Counted from the stretch's first letter, positions 53,739-62,506 are shown. The stretch: 64,000 nucleotides of DNA from Streptomyces althioticus (GCA_014649355.1 BMSW01000005.1:62001-126000), one strand, 5' to 3'. A program made the numbers and translations. Notes: generated by a model not told the origin, from the letters alone.

Positions 53739-54989
53739 ATGGTGGACGATCACACGGGCCCGGCGCCCGAACTGCGCAGCCTCCGGCCGGACGAGTGGGA
53801 CAGCGCCTACGGGAACCTGCTGCGGGCCTTCGGCGGGCTGCCCGAGGCCGACGAGGAGCGCCGACTGTGGCGCGAGCTCACCGAGTTCGGCCGTTTCCTG
53901 GCGGCCTGGGACGGTGACCGGTGCGTGGCGTCCGGGGGTGCCTTCTCCTTCCGGCTGACCGTGCCCGGCGGGGCGTCGGTGCCGGCCGCGGGCGTGACGA
54001 TGGTGAGCGTGGCCGCCACCCACCGGCGTCGCGGGCTGCTGACCGCCATGATGCGCCGGCAGCTGGACGACGTCCGCTCCTGGGGCGAGTCGCTGGCGGT
54101 GCTGACGGCGTCGGAGCCGGCGATCTACGGCCGGTTCGGCTACGGAGCGGCCACCTTCCAGCTGGACGCGGAGATCGACACCCTGCGCGCCGGTCTGTCG
54201 GTGCCGGACGGTACGGATGACGTACGGCTGCGCTACGCCGACCCGGCCGAGGTGCTGGACGCGTGCGAGGCGGTCTACGCACGGCTGGTGCCGGGGCGGC
54301 CCGGGATGCTGGCGCGGCGGCCCGGCTGGGAGAAGGTGGGGGTGCTGGACCCGGAGAGCGAGCGGGGCGGGGCGTCGCCGCTGCAGTGCGTGGTCGCCGA
54401 GCGCGACGGCGCGACGGTCGGGTACGCGCGGTTCCGGGTGAAGCCGTCCTGGGGGCAGGGCGGGCCCGAGGGCGAGGTGGTGCTGAGCGCCCTGGACGCA
54501 CTGGACCCGGCGGCGGGAGCGGCGCTGTGGCGGTTCCTGTTCGACCTGGACCTGACGTCGACACTGCGGATGCGGGGCCGGCCGGTGGACGACGCCTGGC
54601 AGTACCTGGTGAAGGACGTGCGGCGCTGTCATCCGGCGCTGCGGGACGCGCTGTACGTGCGTCCGGTGGAGGTGGGTGCGGCGCTCGCGGCGCGCACGTA
54701 CCGCACGCCGGTGGACGTGGTGCTGGAGGTGGAGGACGCCTTCTGCCCGTGGAACGCGGGGCGGTGGCGGCTGAGCGGGGACGCCAAGGGGGCGGTCTGC
54801 GAGCCGACCCGGGACGCGGCCGATCTCGCCCTGTCGGTGCGGGAGCTGGGCGCCGCCTACCTGGGCGGGGTGAGCCTGACCGCGCTGGCGGCGGCCGGGC
54901 GGGTGCGGGAGCTGCGGGAGGGTGCGCTGGCCGAGGCGTCGGCGGCGTTCGGCAGCGATCCGGCGCCGTGGCTGCCGCACGGCTTCTGA
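53739..54989 (+). CDS. Eis-family GNAT N-acetyltransferase
   Basis: A 416-aa protein starting at the ATG at 53739 (MVDDHTGPAPELRSLR). It has the tripartite Eis layout: GNAT domain with the acetyl-CoA loop VSVAATHRRRGLLTAMMRR near 90-105, a second GNAT-like domain, and an SCP2-type C-terminal domain (AADLALSVRELGAAYLGG). It ends in ...HGF, matching the Eis pattern where the terminal carboxylate is the general base. Family members acetylate amines, including aminoglycosides and protein lysines; the substrate here is unknown. Confidence 0.9.
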   Translation: MVDDHTGPAPELRSLRPDEWDSAYGNLLRAFGGLPEADEERRLWRELTEFGRFLAAWDGDRCVASGGAFSFRLTVPGGASVPAAGVTMVSVAATHRRRGLLTAMMRRQLDDVRSWGESLAVLTASEPAIYGRFGYGAATFQLDAEIDTLRAGLSVPDGTDDVRLRYADPAEVLDACEAVYARLVPGRPGMLARRPGWEKVGVLDPESERGGASPLQCVVAERDGATVGYARFRVKPSWGQGGPEGEVVLSALDALDPAAGAALWRFLFDLDLTSTLRMRGRPVDDAWQYLVKDVRRCHPALRDALYVRPVEVGAALAARTYRTPVDVVLEVEDAFCPWNAGRWRLSGDAKGAVCEPTRDAADLALSVRELGAAYLGGVSLTALAAAGRVRELREGALAEASAAFGSDPAPWLPHGF

Positions 54990-55002
54990 CCCGCTGAGGA
55001 GG

Positions 55003-55824
55003 TCAGGCCCGCTGGCAGCCGGGGCACCAGAAGAGGTTGCGCGCGGCGAGATCGGCGGTGCGGATCTCGCCGCCGCAGATGTGGCAGGGCAGGTTCGCCC
55101 GGCGGTAGACGTACACCTCGCCGCCGTGGTCGTCGACGCGCGGCGGGCGGCCCATGGCCTCGGGGGTGTGCTCGGGGCGGACGGTGTCGATGCGGTTGTT
55201 CCGGACGCCCTCGCGCATCAGGACCACCAGGTCGTCCCAGATCGCGTCCCACTCGGCGCGGGTGAGGTCCCTGCCGGCCCGGTAGGGGTCGATGCCGTGC
55301 CGGAAGAGCACCTCGGCGCGGTAGACGTTGCCGACGCCCGCGACGGCCTTCTGGTCCATGAGGAGCGCGGCGATGGTCGTGCGGCTGCGGCTGATCCTGC
55401 GCCACGCCTGCCCGGGGTCGGCGTCGGGCCGGAGCGGGTCCGGGCCGAGCCGGTCGTGTATCGCCCGCTTCTCGGGCTCCGTGATCAGGGCGCAGGTGGT
55501 GGGGCCGCGCAGGTCCACGTGGGCGGTGGCGCCGGCCAGGCGCAGCCGCACGGTGTCGGTGGGCGGCGGCGCCGGGGCGGGGCCGAAGGTGACCTTGCCG
55601 AACAGGCCGAGGTGGATGTGCACCCACTCCGGGTGGCCGGGGTCGCCGAAGCCCAGGAAGAGGTGCTTGCCGTGGGCGTCGGTGGTGCGCAGCGGGGTGC
55701 GGTCGAGGAGGGCCGCGGCGTCGCTGAACTTGCCCTGGGGGCTGGTGACGCGCAGGGAGGAGTCCGCCCGGAAGGCCTTGGCGTAGTCCTCGGCCAGCCG
55801 GTGGATGGTGTGTCCCTCGGGCAC
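55003..55824 (-). CDS. Fpg/Nei-family DNA glycosylase/AP lyase
   Basis: 273 aa from the GTG at 55824, with GAGGGGG upstream. After Met removal the chain begins PEGHTIHRLAEDY, giving the catalytic Pro and Glu. The helix-two-turn-helix region contains DQKAVAGVGNVYRAEVLF with the invariant Asn. The C-terminal zinc finger is C-x2-C ... C-x2-C (CHICGGEIRT ... FWCPGCQ). PEGHTIH points to the actinobacterial Nei2-type branch, which removes oxidised pyrimidines, rather than MutM. It lies 37 bp downstream of rpiB. Confidence 0.93.
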   Translation of the reverse strand: MPEGHTIHRLAEDYAKAFRADSSLRVTSPQGKFSDAAALLDRTPLRTTDAHGKHLFLGFGDPGHPEWVHIHLGLFGKVTFGPAPAPPPTDTVRLRLAGATAHVDLRGPTTCALITEPEKRAIHDRLGPDPLRPDADPGQAWRRISRSRTTIAALLMDQKAVAGVGNVYRAEVLFRHGIDPYRAGRDLTRAEWDAIWDDLVVLMREGVRNNRIDTVRPEHTPEAMGRPPRVDDHGGEVYVYRRANLPCHICGGEIRTADLAARNLFWCPGCQRA

Positions 55825-55861
55825 GGTCCCCCTCGCTCGCTCCGCTGTCCGTGTCGGGTCG

Positions 55862-56347
55862 TTACTGCTGCGGGTGGTGCGCCGGGATCGGCGGGAGGTC
55901 TCCGGCGGTCTCGTAGCCGGCGAGCATGTCGATCCGGCGGATGTGGCGCTCGTCACCCGAGAACGGGGTGTTGAGGAAGATCTCGACGAACTTCGTCGCC
56001 TCCTCCTGGCTGTGCATGCGCGCGCCGACGGCGACCACGTTGGCGTCGTTGTGCTCGCGTCCCAGCGCGGCGGTCTGCTCGCTCCACGCCAGGGCGGCCC
56101 GTACGCCCTTGACCTTGTTCGCGGCGATCTGCTCGCCGTTGCCGGAGCCGCCGATCACGATGCCGAGGGAGCCGGGGTCCGCGGCGGTCCGCTCCGCGGC
56201 GCGGAGGCAGAACGGCGGGTAGTCGTCCTGGGCGTCGTAGATGTGCGGGCCGCAGTCGACGGGTTCGTGCCCCGCCTCCTTGAGCCACTCGACGAGGTGG
56301 TTCTTCAGTTCGTAGCCCGCATGGTCGGAGCCGAGATACACGCGCAT
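55862..56347 (-). CDS. rpiB: Ribose-5-phosphate isomerase B
   Basis: 161 aa, normal size for RpiB. The substrate loop is MRVYLGSDHAGYELKNHL and the anion-hole/active region GIVIGGSGNGEQIAANKV; the usual Cys is replaced by Ser here (GGSGNG), as in the actinobacterial subtype where Glu acts as base. It interconverts ribose-5-phosphate and ribulose-5-phosphate in the pentose phosphate pathway. It is first in a two-gene unit with the DNA glycosylase. Confidence 0.94.
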   Translation of the reverse strand: MRVYLGSDHAGYELKNHLVEWLKEAGHEPVDCGPHIYDAQDDYPPFCLRAAERTAADPGSLGIVIGGSGNGEQIAANKVKGVRAALAWSEQTAALGREHNDANVVAVGARMHSQEEATKFVEIFLNTPFSGDERHIRRIDMLAGYETAGDLPPIPAHHPQQ

Positions 56348-56552
56348 GCGTCGAGTGTGACACGGCCGCCGCGGGGAAGCGGCGCGGGGTGGGCGGTGTG
56401 AAAAGTGTGAGCGAATCCACAGGACCTCAGGAAAAGCTCGGGTAAAGATTGGAAATCAAAGGTTCCTGTGAAAGTACGCCTCCGTTTCACTGGTTCAGCT
56501 CGTACACCGCTCGTACGGGTACCGCTCAACCGGCGCAAAGGAAGACCCCCAC

Positions 56553-58022
56553 ATGACTTCGCAGCCGACCCTCACCAAGGCCGGTGACGGCCCCGAGGGC
56601 TCCGGAGGCCCGCCCCAGGGCTCCGGGCTCCAGGCCGGTCTCAAGAACCGGCACCTGTCGATGATCGCCATCGGCGGTGTCATCGGCGCCGGACTCTTCG
56701 TCGGATCCAGCACCGGCATCGCCACCACCGGTCCCGGCATCCTCCTGTCGTACGCGCTCGTCGGCACGCTCGTGGTGCTGGTGATGCGGATGCTCGGCGA
56801 GATGTCCGCGGCGAACCCGACCTCCGGCTCCTTCTCCGCGCACGCCGACCGTGCCCTCGGCCCCTGGGCCGGCTTCACCATCGGCTGGCTGTACTGGTTC
56901 TTCTGGGTCGTGGTGCTCGCCGTGGAGGCGACCGCGGGCGCCGCCATCCTCGAAGGGTGGATACCCGCCGTCCCGCAGTGGGGCTGGGCGCTCATCGTGA
57001 TGGTGGTGCTCACCGCGACCAACCTGGCCTCGGTCGGCTCCTACGGCGAGTTCGAGTTCTGGTTCGCCGGCATCAAGGTCGTCGCCATCGGCGCGTTCAT
57101 CGTCGTCGGCGGGCTGGCCGTCTTCGGCGTGCTGCCCGGCGTCGACAGCGACCAGGCGGGCCTGTCCAACCTGACCGGCCACGGCGGCTTCCTGCCGAAC
57201 GGCGCGGGCGCCATCCTCACCGGCATCCTGCTCGTGGTGTTCTCCTTCATGGGCAGCGAGATCGCCACCCTGGCGGCCGGCGAGTCGGAGGACCCGCAGC
57301 GGGCCGTCACCAAGGCGACCAACAGCATCATCTGGCGGATCGGCGTCTTCTACCTCGGCTCGATCCTCGTCGTGGTCTGCCTGCTCCCCTGGGACAGCGA
57401 GGCCATCGCCGAGGACGGCTCGTACGTCGCCGCGCTGGACTCCCTCGGCATCGCGCACGCGGGTCAGATCATGAACTTCATCGTGCTGACGTCCGTGCTC
57501 TCCTGCCTCAACTCCGGGCTCTACACGGCCTCCCGGATGGCCTTCTCGCTCGGCGAGCGCGGAGACGCGCCGAAGGCGTTCGCCCGGACCAGCCACCGGG
57601 GCGTGCCGCGCGCCGCGATCCTCGTGTCGGTCGTGTTCGGCTTCGTCGCGGTCTTCTTCAACTACAAGTTCCCCGACTCCGTGTTCCTCTTCCTGGTCAA
57701 CTCCTCCGGCGCGGTCGCGCTGTTCGTGTGGCTGGTGATCTGCTTCTCGCAGCTGCGGATGCGGAAGATCATCCAGGCGGAGGCGCCGGAGAAGCTGGTC
57801 GTGCGGATGTGGCTGTACCCGTACCTGACCTGGCTGAGCATCGCGTTCATCGTGTTCGTGCTGATCTACATGCTCACCGACACCGAGCACGACGGCCGGT
57901 CCACGATGCTGCTGACGATGCTGGTCGCGGCCGTGGTGCTGGCGATCTCGCTGGTCCGGCAGCGGCCGGCCGGGCGGAAGGCCGCCACCGCCCCGGAACG
58001 GGACGAGGCGCGGGTGGGCTGA
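56553..58022 (+). CDS. Amino-acid permease (APC family)
   Basis: A 489-aa protein from the ATG at 56553, after AAAGGAAG. It has twelve predicted helices and the APC helix-1 signature MIAIGGVIGAGLFVGSSTG. RMLGEMSAANPTSGSFSAHA and FSFMGSEIATLAAGESEDP are typical of the GABA/Asn/aromatic permease branch. Both termini are cytoplasmic. It probably imports an amino acid with protons; specificity cannot be told. It is a single gene with its own terminator. Confidence 0.93.
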   Translation: MTSQPTLTKAGDGPEGSGGPPQGSGLQAGLKNRHLSMIAIGGVIGAGLFVGSSTGIATTGPGILLSYALVGTLVVLVMRMLGEMSAANPTSGSFSAHADRALGPWAGFTIGWLYWFFWVVVLAVEATAGAAILEGWIPAVPQWGWALIVMVVLTATNLASVGSYGEFEFWFAGIKVVAIGAFIVVGGLAVFGVLPGVDSDQAGLSNLTGHGGFLPNGAGAILTGILLVVFSFMGSEIATLAAGESEDPQRAVTKATNSIIWRIGVFYLGSILVVVCLLPWDSEAIAEDGSYVAALDSLGIAHAGQIMNFIVLTSVLSCLNSGLYTASRMAFSLGERGDAPKAFARTSHRGVPRAAILVSVVFGFVAVFFNYKFPDSVFLFLVNSSGAVALFVWLVICFSQLRMRKIIQAEAPEKLVVRMWLYPYLTWLSIAFIVFVLIYMLTDTEHDGRSTMLLTMLVAAVVLAISLVRQRPAGRKAATAPERDEARVG

Positions 58023-58035
58023 CCCGTACCCCACG

Positions 58036-58090
58036 CACGCCGAAGGGCCCGGCGGACGCTGTGCGAGCGTCCGCCGGGCCCTTCGGCGTG
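58036..58090. terminator. Bidirectional terminator after the permease
   Basis: Perfect 25-bp arms with a GTGCG loop between convergent permease and bioY genes. Confidence 0.85.
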
Positions 58091-58101
58091 GAGGGGAGGC
58101 G

Positions 58102-58686
58102 TCAGCGCTTGTCGACGAGCTTCCAGGCGGTCGGCAGCAGACCCATGGCGAGCGCCGCCTTCAGCGCGTCACCGATGAGGAACGGGGTCAGGCCGGCCGC
58201 GATCGCGGCGGAGGCGGACATCCCGGTGGCCAGGGCCAGGTACGGCACGCCGACGGCGTAGATGACCGCCGAGCCGAGCAGCATCGTGCCGGCCGTGCGC
58301 CAGGCGGAGCGGTCGGCGCCGCGGCGGGCGAGCGCGCCCACGACGACGGACGCCAGCAGCATGCCGAGGATGTAGCCGAACGACGGCATGCCCATCCCGG
58401 ACTTGCCCTCCGCGAACCACGGCACGCCCGCCATGCCCACCAGCGCGTACACCGCGAGCGAGGCGAAGCCGCGGCGGGCGCCGAGGGTGGTGCCGACGAG
58501 GAGCGCCGCGAAGGTCTGGCCGGTCACCGGCACCGGGGAGCCGGGCACGGGCACCGCGATCTGGGCGGCGAGACCGGTGAGCGCGGCGCCGCCGAGCACG
58601 AGGGCCGCGTCCCGGACGCGGGAGGCGGGGACGAGGTCGGCGAGGACCTGTCCGGGCCGGGCGGAGGTGACGGTGGCGGTGCTCAT
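58102..58686 (-). CDS. bioY: Biotin transporter substrate-binding subunit BioY
   Basis: A 194-aa membrane protein. The start is the ATG at 58686 (MSTATVTSARPGQVLADL) after GGGGAG; the longer frame is spurious. About six helices and the BioY signatures VPVPGSPVPVTGQTFAALLV, YALVGMAGVPWFAEGKSGMG and FLIGDALKAALAMGLLP are present. BioY is the S-component of an ECF transporter; no bioMN energy module is adjacent, so it may use shared ECF components or act alone. Confidence 0.95.
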   Translation of the reverse strand: MSTATVTSARPGQVLADLVPASRVRDAALVLGGAALTGLAAQIAVPVPGSPVPVTGQTFAALLVGTTLGARRGFASLAVYALVGMAGVPWFAEGKSGMGMPSFGYILGMLLASVVVGALARRGADRSAWRTAGTMLLGSAVIYAVGVPYLALATGMSASAAIAAGLTPFLIGDALKAALAMGLLPTAWKLVDKR

Positions 58687-58988
58687 GGGGACTCCCCGGG
58701 GTGAGGGCAAGTGGGAACACGGCGACGCTATACCGGCGCCCCCGCGCCGATCACCAGCAGCGCTCGACAAAGGCTCGATCAGGGACTTGGTGGGCTCCGG
58801 ACAAAGGACAGGGCCCACACCCCGTGAGAGGTGACACGGGTCACTGAGGTGACGTGGTGTCGCCGACACGGGCCCGCGCGGCGGCGGCTGTAGGGATCCA
58901 CCAACGCGGACCGGTGCGGCCGGGCGGGCCGTCTCGCCCGTCGGTCACGGTCTGGGCAGCGGGTCGGGCCGTTTGCTAGCTTCGGGCC
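58687..58988. promoter_or_regulatory. Divergent region between bioY and the sulfur locus
   Basis: 302 bp with no gene. It must hold the bioY promoter and the promoter for the 27-aa leader and ROK gene. A GTGACACGGGTCAC-type imperfect palindrome occurs near 58829-58845 and is an operator candidate. Confidence 0.45.
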
Positions 58989-59072
58989 ATGGTCGCCCAG
59001 TCCCGGAACTTCACCTCGCGTCGCCACGTCGATCTGCGACGCGTGGGCGCGGCCGCCTGTCGCCTCCTCTGA
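58989..59072 (+). CDS. 27-aa sulfur-type leader peptide
   Basis: ATG GTC GCC ... TGA encodes MVAQSRNFTSRRHVDLRRV and then GAAACRLL. Short peptides with an RR(L)HVDLRR core and a late Cys-Arg occur in front of many actinobacterial sulfur-assimilation genes and are annotated as putative leader peptides (recalled). It is 81 bp upstream of the ROK gene. A hairpin (59061-59079) overlaps its stop codon. The UGU codon four from the end could sense Cys-tRNA supply. Confidence 0.75.
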   Translation: MVAQSRNFTSRRHVDLRRVGAAACRLL

Positions 59073-59079
59073 CGAGGCG
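59061..59079 (+). promoter_or_regulatory. Hairpin over the leader-peptide stop codon
   Basis: CGCCTC/GAGGCG arms with a CTCTGAC loop that contains the TGA. A stalled or terminating ribosome would change its folding, as in attenuators. Confidence 0.5.
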
Positions 59080-59153
59080 GGCGGAGCGGATCCGACGCGC
59101 CTCGACTCATCCACGACGGCGCAGATTCGGACCCGTTCCCGAGGAAGTTCCCC

Positions 59154-60353
59154 ATGCTTCGTACCGTGGCACCCCCGCCCCGCTCCCCCGCCCGTCCGGC
59201 GCGTGCCGCCGACCCCGACCGGCGGCGCACCAGTGCCCGCACCGTGCTGCGGTGCGTGCTGGAGCACGGTCCGGTGGCACGCTCCACCATCGCGCGGCTC
59301 ACCGGCCTGTCGCCGGCCTCCGTGACCGACCACTGCGCCCGTCTGACGGAGCTCGGCCTGGTCCGTGAGGCGACGGCCCCGCGTCGCTCGGGCGGGGTGG
59401 GGCGCCCGCACCTGCCCCTCGACCTGGACGGGTCGGGCCTGGTGGTCGGCGGGGTCCATGTGGCGGTGCCGTACACCACGGTGGCGCTGCTGGACCTGCG
59501 CGGCCGGGTGGTGGCCGAGCGGAGGCTGCCGCACCCGGACACCGACCCGCTGCGGGTGCTGGAGCGGGCCGCCGGCGGTCTGGCGGACCTGCTGGAGCGG
59601 GTGCCGGAGCGGCGGCCGCTCGGGGTCGGTTTCGCCTCCGGCGGCTGGGTGGACCGCGCGGCCGGCACCGTCGTCGACCATCCGCTGCTGGGCTGGCGGG
59701 AGGTCCCGGCGCGGGAGGTGCTGCGCGCCCGTACCGGGCTGCCGGTCCATGTGGACGGGCACGCACGGGCGTTGGCGGACGCGGAGCGGCTGTTCGGCCG
59801 GGCCGGCGGGAGTGCGCTGCACCTGTTCGCCGGGAACATCGTCGACGCGGCCTTCGCCACCCGTGACGAGGTGCACCACGGGCCGCGGTCCCAGGCGGGC
59901 GCGATCGCCCATCTCCCGCTGGTGGGCGGCACCGAGCGCTGCCCGTGCGGCCGGACCGGGTGTCTCCAGGCCGAGTTGAGCGAGCGCACCCTGTGCCGGC
60001 GGGCCCGGGAGGCGGGCGTGTGCGACGGGCGCGACCCGCTGCACGTGGTCGACGCGGCGGCGGCCGGGCATCCGGTGGCGGCGCGGCTGCTGCGGGAGCG
60101 TGCCCGCATGGTGGGGCGCGCGGTCGGACTGCTGACGGACGTCCTCAATCCGGAGAGCGTCATCGTCACGGAGATCGGCGTCATCCACCGGCCGGACTGT
60201 CTCGCGGCGCTGCGTGGCGAGCTGGATCCGGCGCGCGCGGCCACGGTGACGCCGACGAGTTTCCCGGAATCCGTGCTGGCCGTCGCGGGTGGGGCGGTCG
60301 CTCTCGACGTGCTCTACCGGGATCCGCTGAGCGCGTCACCAGAGCGTATTTAA
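59154..60353 (+). CDS. ROK-family transcriptional regulator
   Basis: 399 aa from the ATG at 59154, with GAGGAAG upstream. Residues ~25-90 form a winged helix (VARSTIARLTGLSPASVTDH). The ROK domain follows, with the zinc motif RCPCGRTGCLQAEL (CxCGxxGC) near 262-272. ROK repressors normally bind a sugar or sugar phosphate; the ATP-site motifs are weak, so kinase activity is unlikely. It lies between a sulfur-type leader and an organosulfur transporter, so it probably controls that locus and may respond to a different ligand. Confidence 0.88.
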   Translation: MLRTVAPPPRSPARPARAADPDRRRTSARTVLRCVLEHGPVARSTIARLTGLSPASVTDHCARLTELGLVREATAPRRSGGVGRPHLPLDLDGSGLVVGGVHVAVPYTTVALLDLRGRVVAERRLPHPDTDPLRVLERAAGGLADLLERVPERRPLGVGFASGGWVDRAAGTVVDHPLLGWREVPAREVLRARTGLPVHVDGHARALADAERLFGRAGGSALHLFAGNIVDAAFATRDEVHHGPRSQAGAIAHLPLVGGTERCPCGRTGCLQAELSERTLCRRAREAGVCDGRDPLHVVDAAAAGHPVAARLLRERARMVGRAVGLLTDVLNPESVIVTEIGVIHRPDCLAALRGELDPARAATVTPTSFPESVLAVAGGAVALDVLYRDPLSASPERI

Positions 60354-60370
60354 TTCAGAAACTCCGAATA

Positions 60371-60400
60371 TTGACAGCCCCCTTCAGGAACAAGGAACAT
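60371..60400 (+). promoter_or_regulatory. Candidate promoter of the transporter operon
   Basis: TTGACA (60371-60376), 18-bp spacer, GAACAT (60395-60400), in an AT-rich patch after the ROK stop. The predicted start, at about 60407, nearly coincides with the ATG of the Cys-rich leader at 60408, so a leaderless message is possible. Confidence 0.45.
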
Positions 60401-60434
60401 GCTGGTCATGAGCTGTCGCACCCTCTGTTGCTGA
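60399..60434 (+). CDS. Cysteine-rich leader peptide (MLVMSCRTLCC)
   Basis: Open frame of 11 codons, or 8 from the ATG at 60408 (MSCRTLCC), with codons TGT, TGT and TGC, ending Cys-Cys-stop. AAGGAA lies 10 nt upstream of the second ATG. It sits 142 bp before the lipoprotein gene with GC hairpins in between. Cys-rich short ORFs are known as cysteine-responsive attenuators in mycobacteria. It is too short for standard annotation. Confidence 0.6.
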   Translation: MLVMSCRTLCC

Positions 60435-60441
60435 CACGTTG

Positions 60442-60507
60442 ACGCGCGATCTCCCGCGGCGTCCTCCCTTTTTCGCGCGCTTTTCCCCACGGGCGTTTTC
60501 CGCCCGT
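60442..60507 (+). promoter_or_regulatory. Hairpins after the Cys-rich leader
   Basis: GCGCGA (near 60443) can pair with TCGCGC (near 60470), the latter followed by GCTTTT. A second perfect hairpin ACGGGCG-TTTTC-CGCCCGT lies at 60489-60507. They could form a terminator/antiterminator switch governed by the leader peptide. Confidence 0.45.
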
Positions 60508-60575
60508 TGATTCCGCCTGCCTTTCCGTTCCGCGCACATCCCTGTGCGTATTTCCCCATCCCCGGGAGTTTCCTC

Positions 60576-61640
60576 ATGCCCGCACCACCGGCGGCCGGCC
60601 TCGACCGGCGTCTCTTCCTCACCTCCCTGCTCGGCGTCACCGCCGCCGCTGCCGGACTGAGCGGCTGCGCGGAGGCCGGGGCCGCGGCCGACGAGGCCGC
60701 CCTGAAGGCACCGCTGGCCGACAAGGTTCCGCCCGGCACGCGTCTGAAGATCTCCTCGTTCGAGAACTTCCAGCAGATCCAGCTGAAGCTCGCCGGCCTC
60801 GACGACCTGCCGTTCGAGGTGGCGGAGTGGCTGAACATCGGGGCCGGTCCCGACGTCATCAACGCCTTCCGCGCCAAGTCCCTGGACCTCGCCAACAACG
60901 CGGGGATCCCGCCCATCCAGGCCTTCTACCAGGGCTTCGACGCGCGGATCGTCGCCATCAACGTCACCCGCAAGCCCAACTACCTCTTCGCCACCAGGCC
61001 CGGCAGCGACATCCGGACGGTCGCCGATTTCCGGGGCGAACGGCTGGCGTTCTCGCAGGGCCAGGCGCAGGGCGTGGTGCTGCTGCGGGCCCTCAAGGAG
61101 GCCGGCCTGCGGTACGACGACGCCGAACTGGTCCCGCTGACCAGCAACCAGTTCCTCACCGCCCTGCAGTCCGGGCAGGTGGACATCGCCCCGCTGGGCA
61201 TCAGCCAGGCCCCGTCCTATCTGAAGCAGTACGGGCCGAAGGGCGCCCGCACCATCCCCACCGACGTGGTGGACCTGCTCAACCTGCTGTGGGCGCCGGC
61301 CGAGGTGCTCGCGGACCGGGACAAGGCCGCCGCGGTCGCCGCGTACATCCCGTACTGGGCCAAGGGCGCGGTGTGGCAGTACGAGCACCCGGACGTGTGG
61401 AACAGGGAGTACTACGTCAAGACCCAGAACCTCACGCTCTCCCAGGCCGAGTCCATCACGGCCCTCGCCAACAAGCCCTACTTCCCGCCGCGTTGGGACG
61501 AGGCGATCGCGTGGGAGCAGGAGACCGCCGATCTGCTCGCGGAGGGCGGCTACGTGAAGAAGTTCTTGGTCGACGCCCTCTTCGACCGGCGGTTCGAGTC
61601 GCTCGCCGCGCGGGCCGTTCCCGCGGAGTACCGGAGGTGA
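60576..61640 (+). CDS. ABC transporter substrate-binding lipoprotein (sulfonate/nitrate type)
   Basis: 354 aa from the ATG at 60576, after GGGAG. The N-terminus LDRRLFLTSLLGVTAAAAGL has a twin-arginine signal and lipobox LSGC, so it is exported folded and lipid-anchored. The mature part is the SsuA/TauA/NMT1-like fold: FENFQQIQLKLAGLDDLP, TVADFRGERLAFSQGQAQG, LQSGQVDIAPLG. Such proteins bind sulfonates, taurine or related anions. The downstream permease, ATPase and flavin monooxygenase support an organosulfur ligand. Confidence 0.88.
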   Translation: MPAPPAAGLDRRLFLTSLLGVTAAAAGLSGCAEAGAAADEAALKAPLADKVPPGTRLKISSFENFQQIQLKLAGLDDLPFEVAEWLNIGAGPDVINAFRAKSLDLANNAGIPPIQAFYQGFDARIVAINVTRKPNYLFATRPGSDIRTVADFRGERLAFSQGQAQGVVLLRALKEAGLRYDDAELVPLTSNQFLTALQSGQVDIAPLGISQAPSYLKQYGPKGARTIPTDVVDLLNLLWAPAEVLADRDKAAAVAAYIPYWAKGAVWQYEHPDVWNREYYVKTQNLTLSQAESITALANKPYFPPRWDEAIAWEQETADLLAEGGYVKKFLVDALFDRRFESLAARAVPAEYRR

Positions 61641-61645
61641 CCGCC

Positions 61646-62506
61646 GTGACCACGACAACGACCACGAAAACGACCACAACCGCTCCCGCACCGCCCGCCA
61701 CCGTCGAGGAGGAGCACCAGGTACGGCGACGACGACGGCTGTCGCCCGGCAAACGGCTCCCCGCCACCCGGATCACCGGCCCCCTGCTCGTGCTGGCGCT
61801 GTGGGCCGCCGCCTCCGCCGCCGGACAGCTGGACCCCGGCGCGATCCCCGCGCCCTGGACGGTGGTGGAGACGGGGATCCGGCTGTGGACCGAGGGCACG
61901 CTGACCGACGACGTCCTCACCTCTTTGCAGCGCGCGGGGGCCGGGTTCGCGATCGGCCTGACCGCCGGCGTCGTGCTCGCCCTGGCCTCCGGGCTGAGCC
62001 GGATCGGCGAGGCGTTGATCGACGGCAGCGTGCAGCTCAACCGCGCGGTGCCCACGCTGGGCCTGATCCCGCTGTTCATCCTCTGGCTGGGCATCGGTGA
62101 GACCTTCAAGATCGCGATCATCGCCATCGTCGTCTACATCCCGATCTACCTGAACACCCACGCCGCGTTGTCGGGCATCGACCACCGCTTCGTGGAACTG
62201 GCGGAGGTGCAGGGCCTGTCCCGGTTCGCCTTCGTCCGGCAGGTCGTCGTGCCGGGCGCGCTGCCCGGCTTCTTCGTCGGGCTGCGGCTCGGCGTCACCG
62301 GGTCCTGGCTGGGCCTGGTCGTCCTCGAGCAGATCAACGCCACCAGCGGACTCGGCTACATGATGTTCCAGGCGCAGAACTACGGCCAGACGGACGTCAT
62401 CCTCGTCGGTCTCGTCGTCTACGGCCTCTTCGGCCTGGTCTCCGACACCGCCGTCCGCGCGATCGAACGGAGGGTGCTGTCATGGCGCCGCACACTGAGC
62501 AGCTGA
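61646..62506 (+). CDS. ABC transporter permease (SsuC-like)
   Basis: 286 aa from the GTG at 61646, chosen because GGAGG lies 8 nt upstream; an earlier GTG at 61637 overlaps the lipoprotein stop. The first ~45 residues are Thr-rich then Arg-rich (VRRRRRLSPGKRL). Six helices follow, with the EAA-type loop VELAEVQGLSRFAFVRQVVV near 185-205 where the ATPase docks. It ends overlapping the ATPase gene by 25 bp. Confidence 0.9.
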   Translation: MTTTTTTKTTTTAPAPPATVEEEHQVRRRRRLSPGKRLPATRITGPLLVLALWAAASAAGQLDPGAIPAPWTVVETGIRLWTEGTLTDDVLTSLQRAGAGFAIGLTAGVVLALASGLSRIGEALIDGSVQLNRAVPTLGLIPLFILWLGIGETFKIAIIAIVVYIPIYLNTHAALSGIDHRFVELAEVQGLSRFAFVRQVVVPGALPGFFVGLRLGVTGSWLGLVVLEQINATSGLGYMMFQAQNYGQTDVILVGLVVYGLFGLVSDTAVRAIERRVLSWRRTLSS

